Shown here piece after piece: positions 5,686 to 5,823 of a DNA stretch of 5,823 nucleotides. Position 1 is the stretch's first letter, and every line of letters starts with the position of its first letter. Source of the stretch: Leptospira alexanderi serovar Manhao 3 str. L 60 (GTDB lineage Bacteria; Spirochaetota; Leptospiria; Leptospirales; Leptospiraceae); NCBI RefSeq assembly GCF_000243815.2, contig NZ_AHMT02000046.1:1-5823 (forward strand), written 5' to 3'. The notes under the pieces were generated by a model. That model saw only the letters and a list, made by a program, of their open reading frames with translations, searched no databases and had not been told where the DNA came from. Made by a program: the position numbers and the translations under genes.

Positions 5686-5823
5686 AGCATATAATTTCAA
5701 TTTTATTAATATTCTCCTTTGTTTCGTGCGCGTCTTACTCCGAACAGGTGAAACAAAACGAAACCGATTTGGACCGGATGGAACAAATCGTATTCGCGTC
5801 TAACGATATTCCAAAAAACGGAT
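5682..5823 (+). CDS. Putative lipoprotein, 5' part only
   Basis: The first 47 residues are visible and the gene runs past the right edge. It starts MKHIISILLIFSFVSC, a short lipoprotein signal peptide with the lipobox FVSC and Cys16 as the lipidated residue; such relaxed boxes are common in spirochaetes. The mature part begins ASYSEQVKQNETDLDRMEQI, hydrophilic and helical. The product would be exported and anchored to the inner or outer membrane by lipid. The ATG overlaps the stop of the STAS-like gene (ATGA), so the two are translationally coupled and probably act in one process. The function of the mature part cannot be told from this fragment. Confidence 0.8.
   Translation, partial: MKHIISILLIFSFVSCASYSEQVKQNETDLDRMEQIVFASNDIPKNG

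Noticed and set aside
1..5823. CRISPR array, tRNA or rRNA genes
   Set aside because: No regularly spaced repeats with unique spacers and no cloverleaf or rRNA-like segment were seen on either strand.

Overview
The window looks like an accessory stretch of a spirochaete chromosome, most likely Leptospira. The support is indirect. The sequence is AT-rich. A membrane-anchored MORN-repeat protein carries two CxxGNC segments, a style I associate with Leptospira. A relaxed lipobox (FVSC) opens a lipoprotein at the right edge. There is no rRNA or other marker that fixes the genus.

Left part (1-1853, + strand): a 338-residue protein has a histidine/aspartate pattern (HxxxDxxxxxH, then HxxxD) like zinc-dependent phospholipase C / P1-nuclease folds. 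Four bases later comes a 252-residue membrane-anchored MORN-repeat protein. The tight pairing, the Gly-rich start of the first protein and the membrane anchor of the second fit an effector/toxin followed by a protective partner. That pairing is an inference. A reading frame that ends at base 68 may be the tail of the preceding gene.

Middle (1854-3716, + strand): a 316-base gap holds degenerate ~30-base repeats that read as SGSG-type peptide in shifting frames, probably gene debris. It is followed by a small hypothetical gene (74 aa) with a strong ribosome binding site, then a 335-residue protein. That protein joins an N-terminal DUF1016 (YhcG-type) domain to a C-terminal staphylococcal-nuclease-like domain. 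The usual YhcG nuclease end is absent, so the nuclease module has apparently been exchanged.

Right part (3717-5173, - strand): an IS256-family insertion sequence with recognisable inverted ends. Its transposase gene is broken by a 93-base in-frame insertion bounded by a perfect 16-base direct repeat. Removing one repeat plus the insert restores a 421-residue transposase with all three DDE residues. No convincing target-site duplication flanks the element.

Right edge (5174-5823, + strand): a 116-residue STAS-like protein overlaps by ATGA the start of a lipoprotein gene that runs off the window. These two look like ordinary host genes, with the IS lying just upstream of them.
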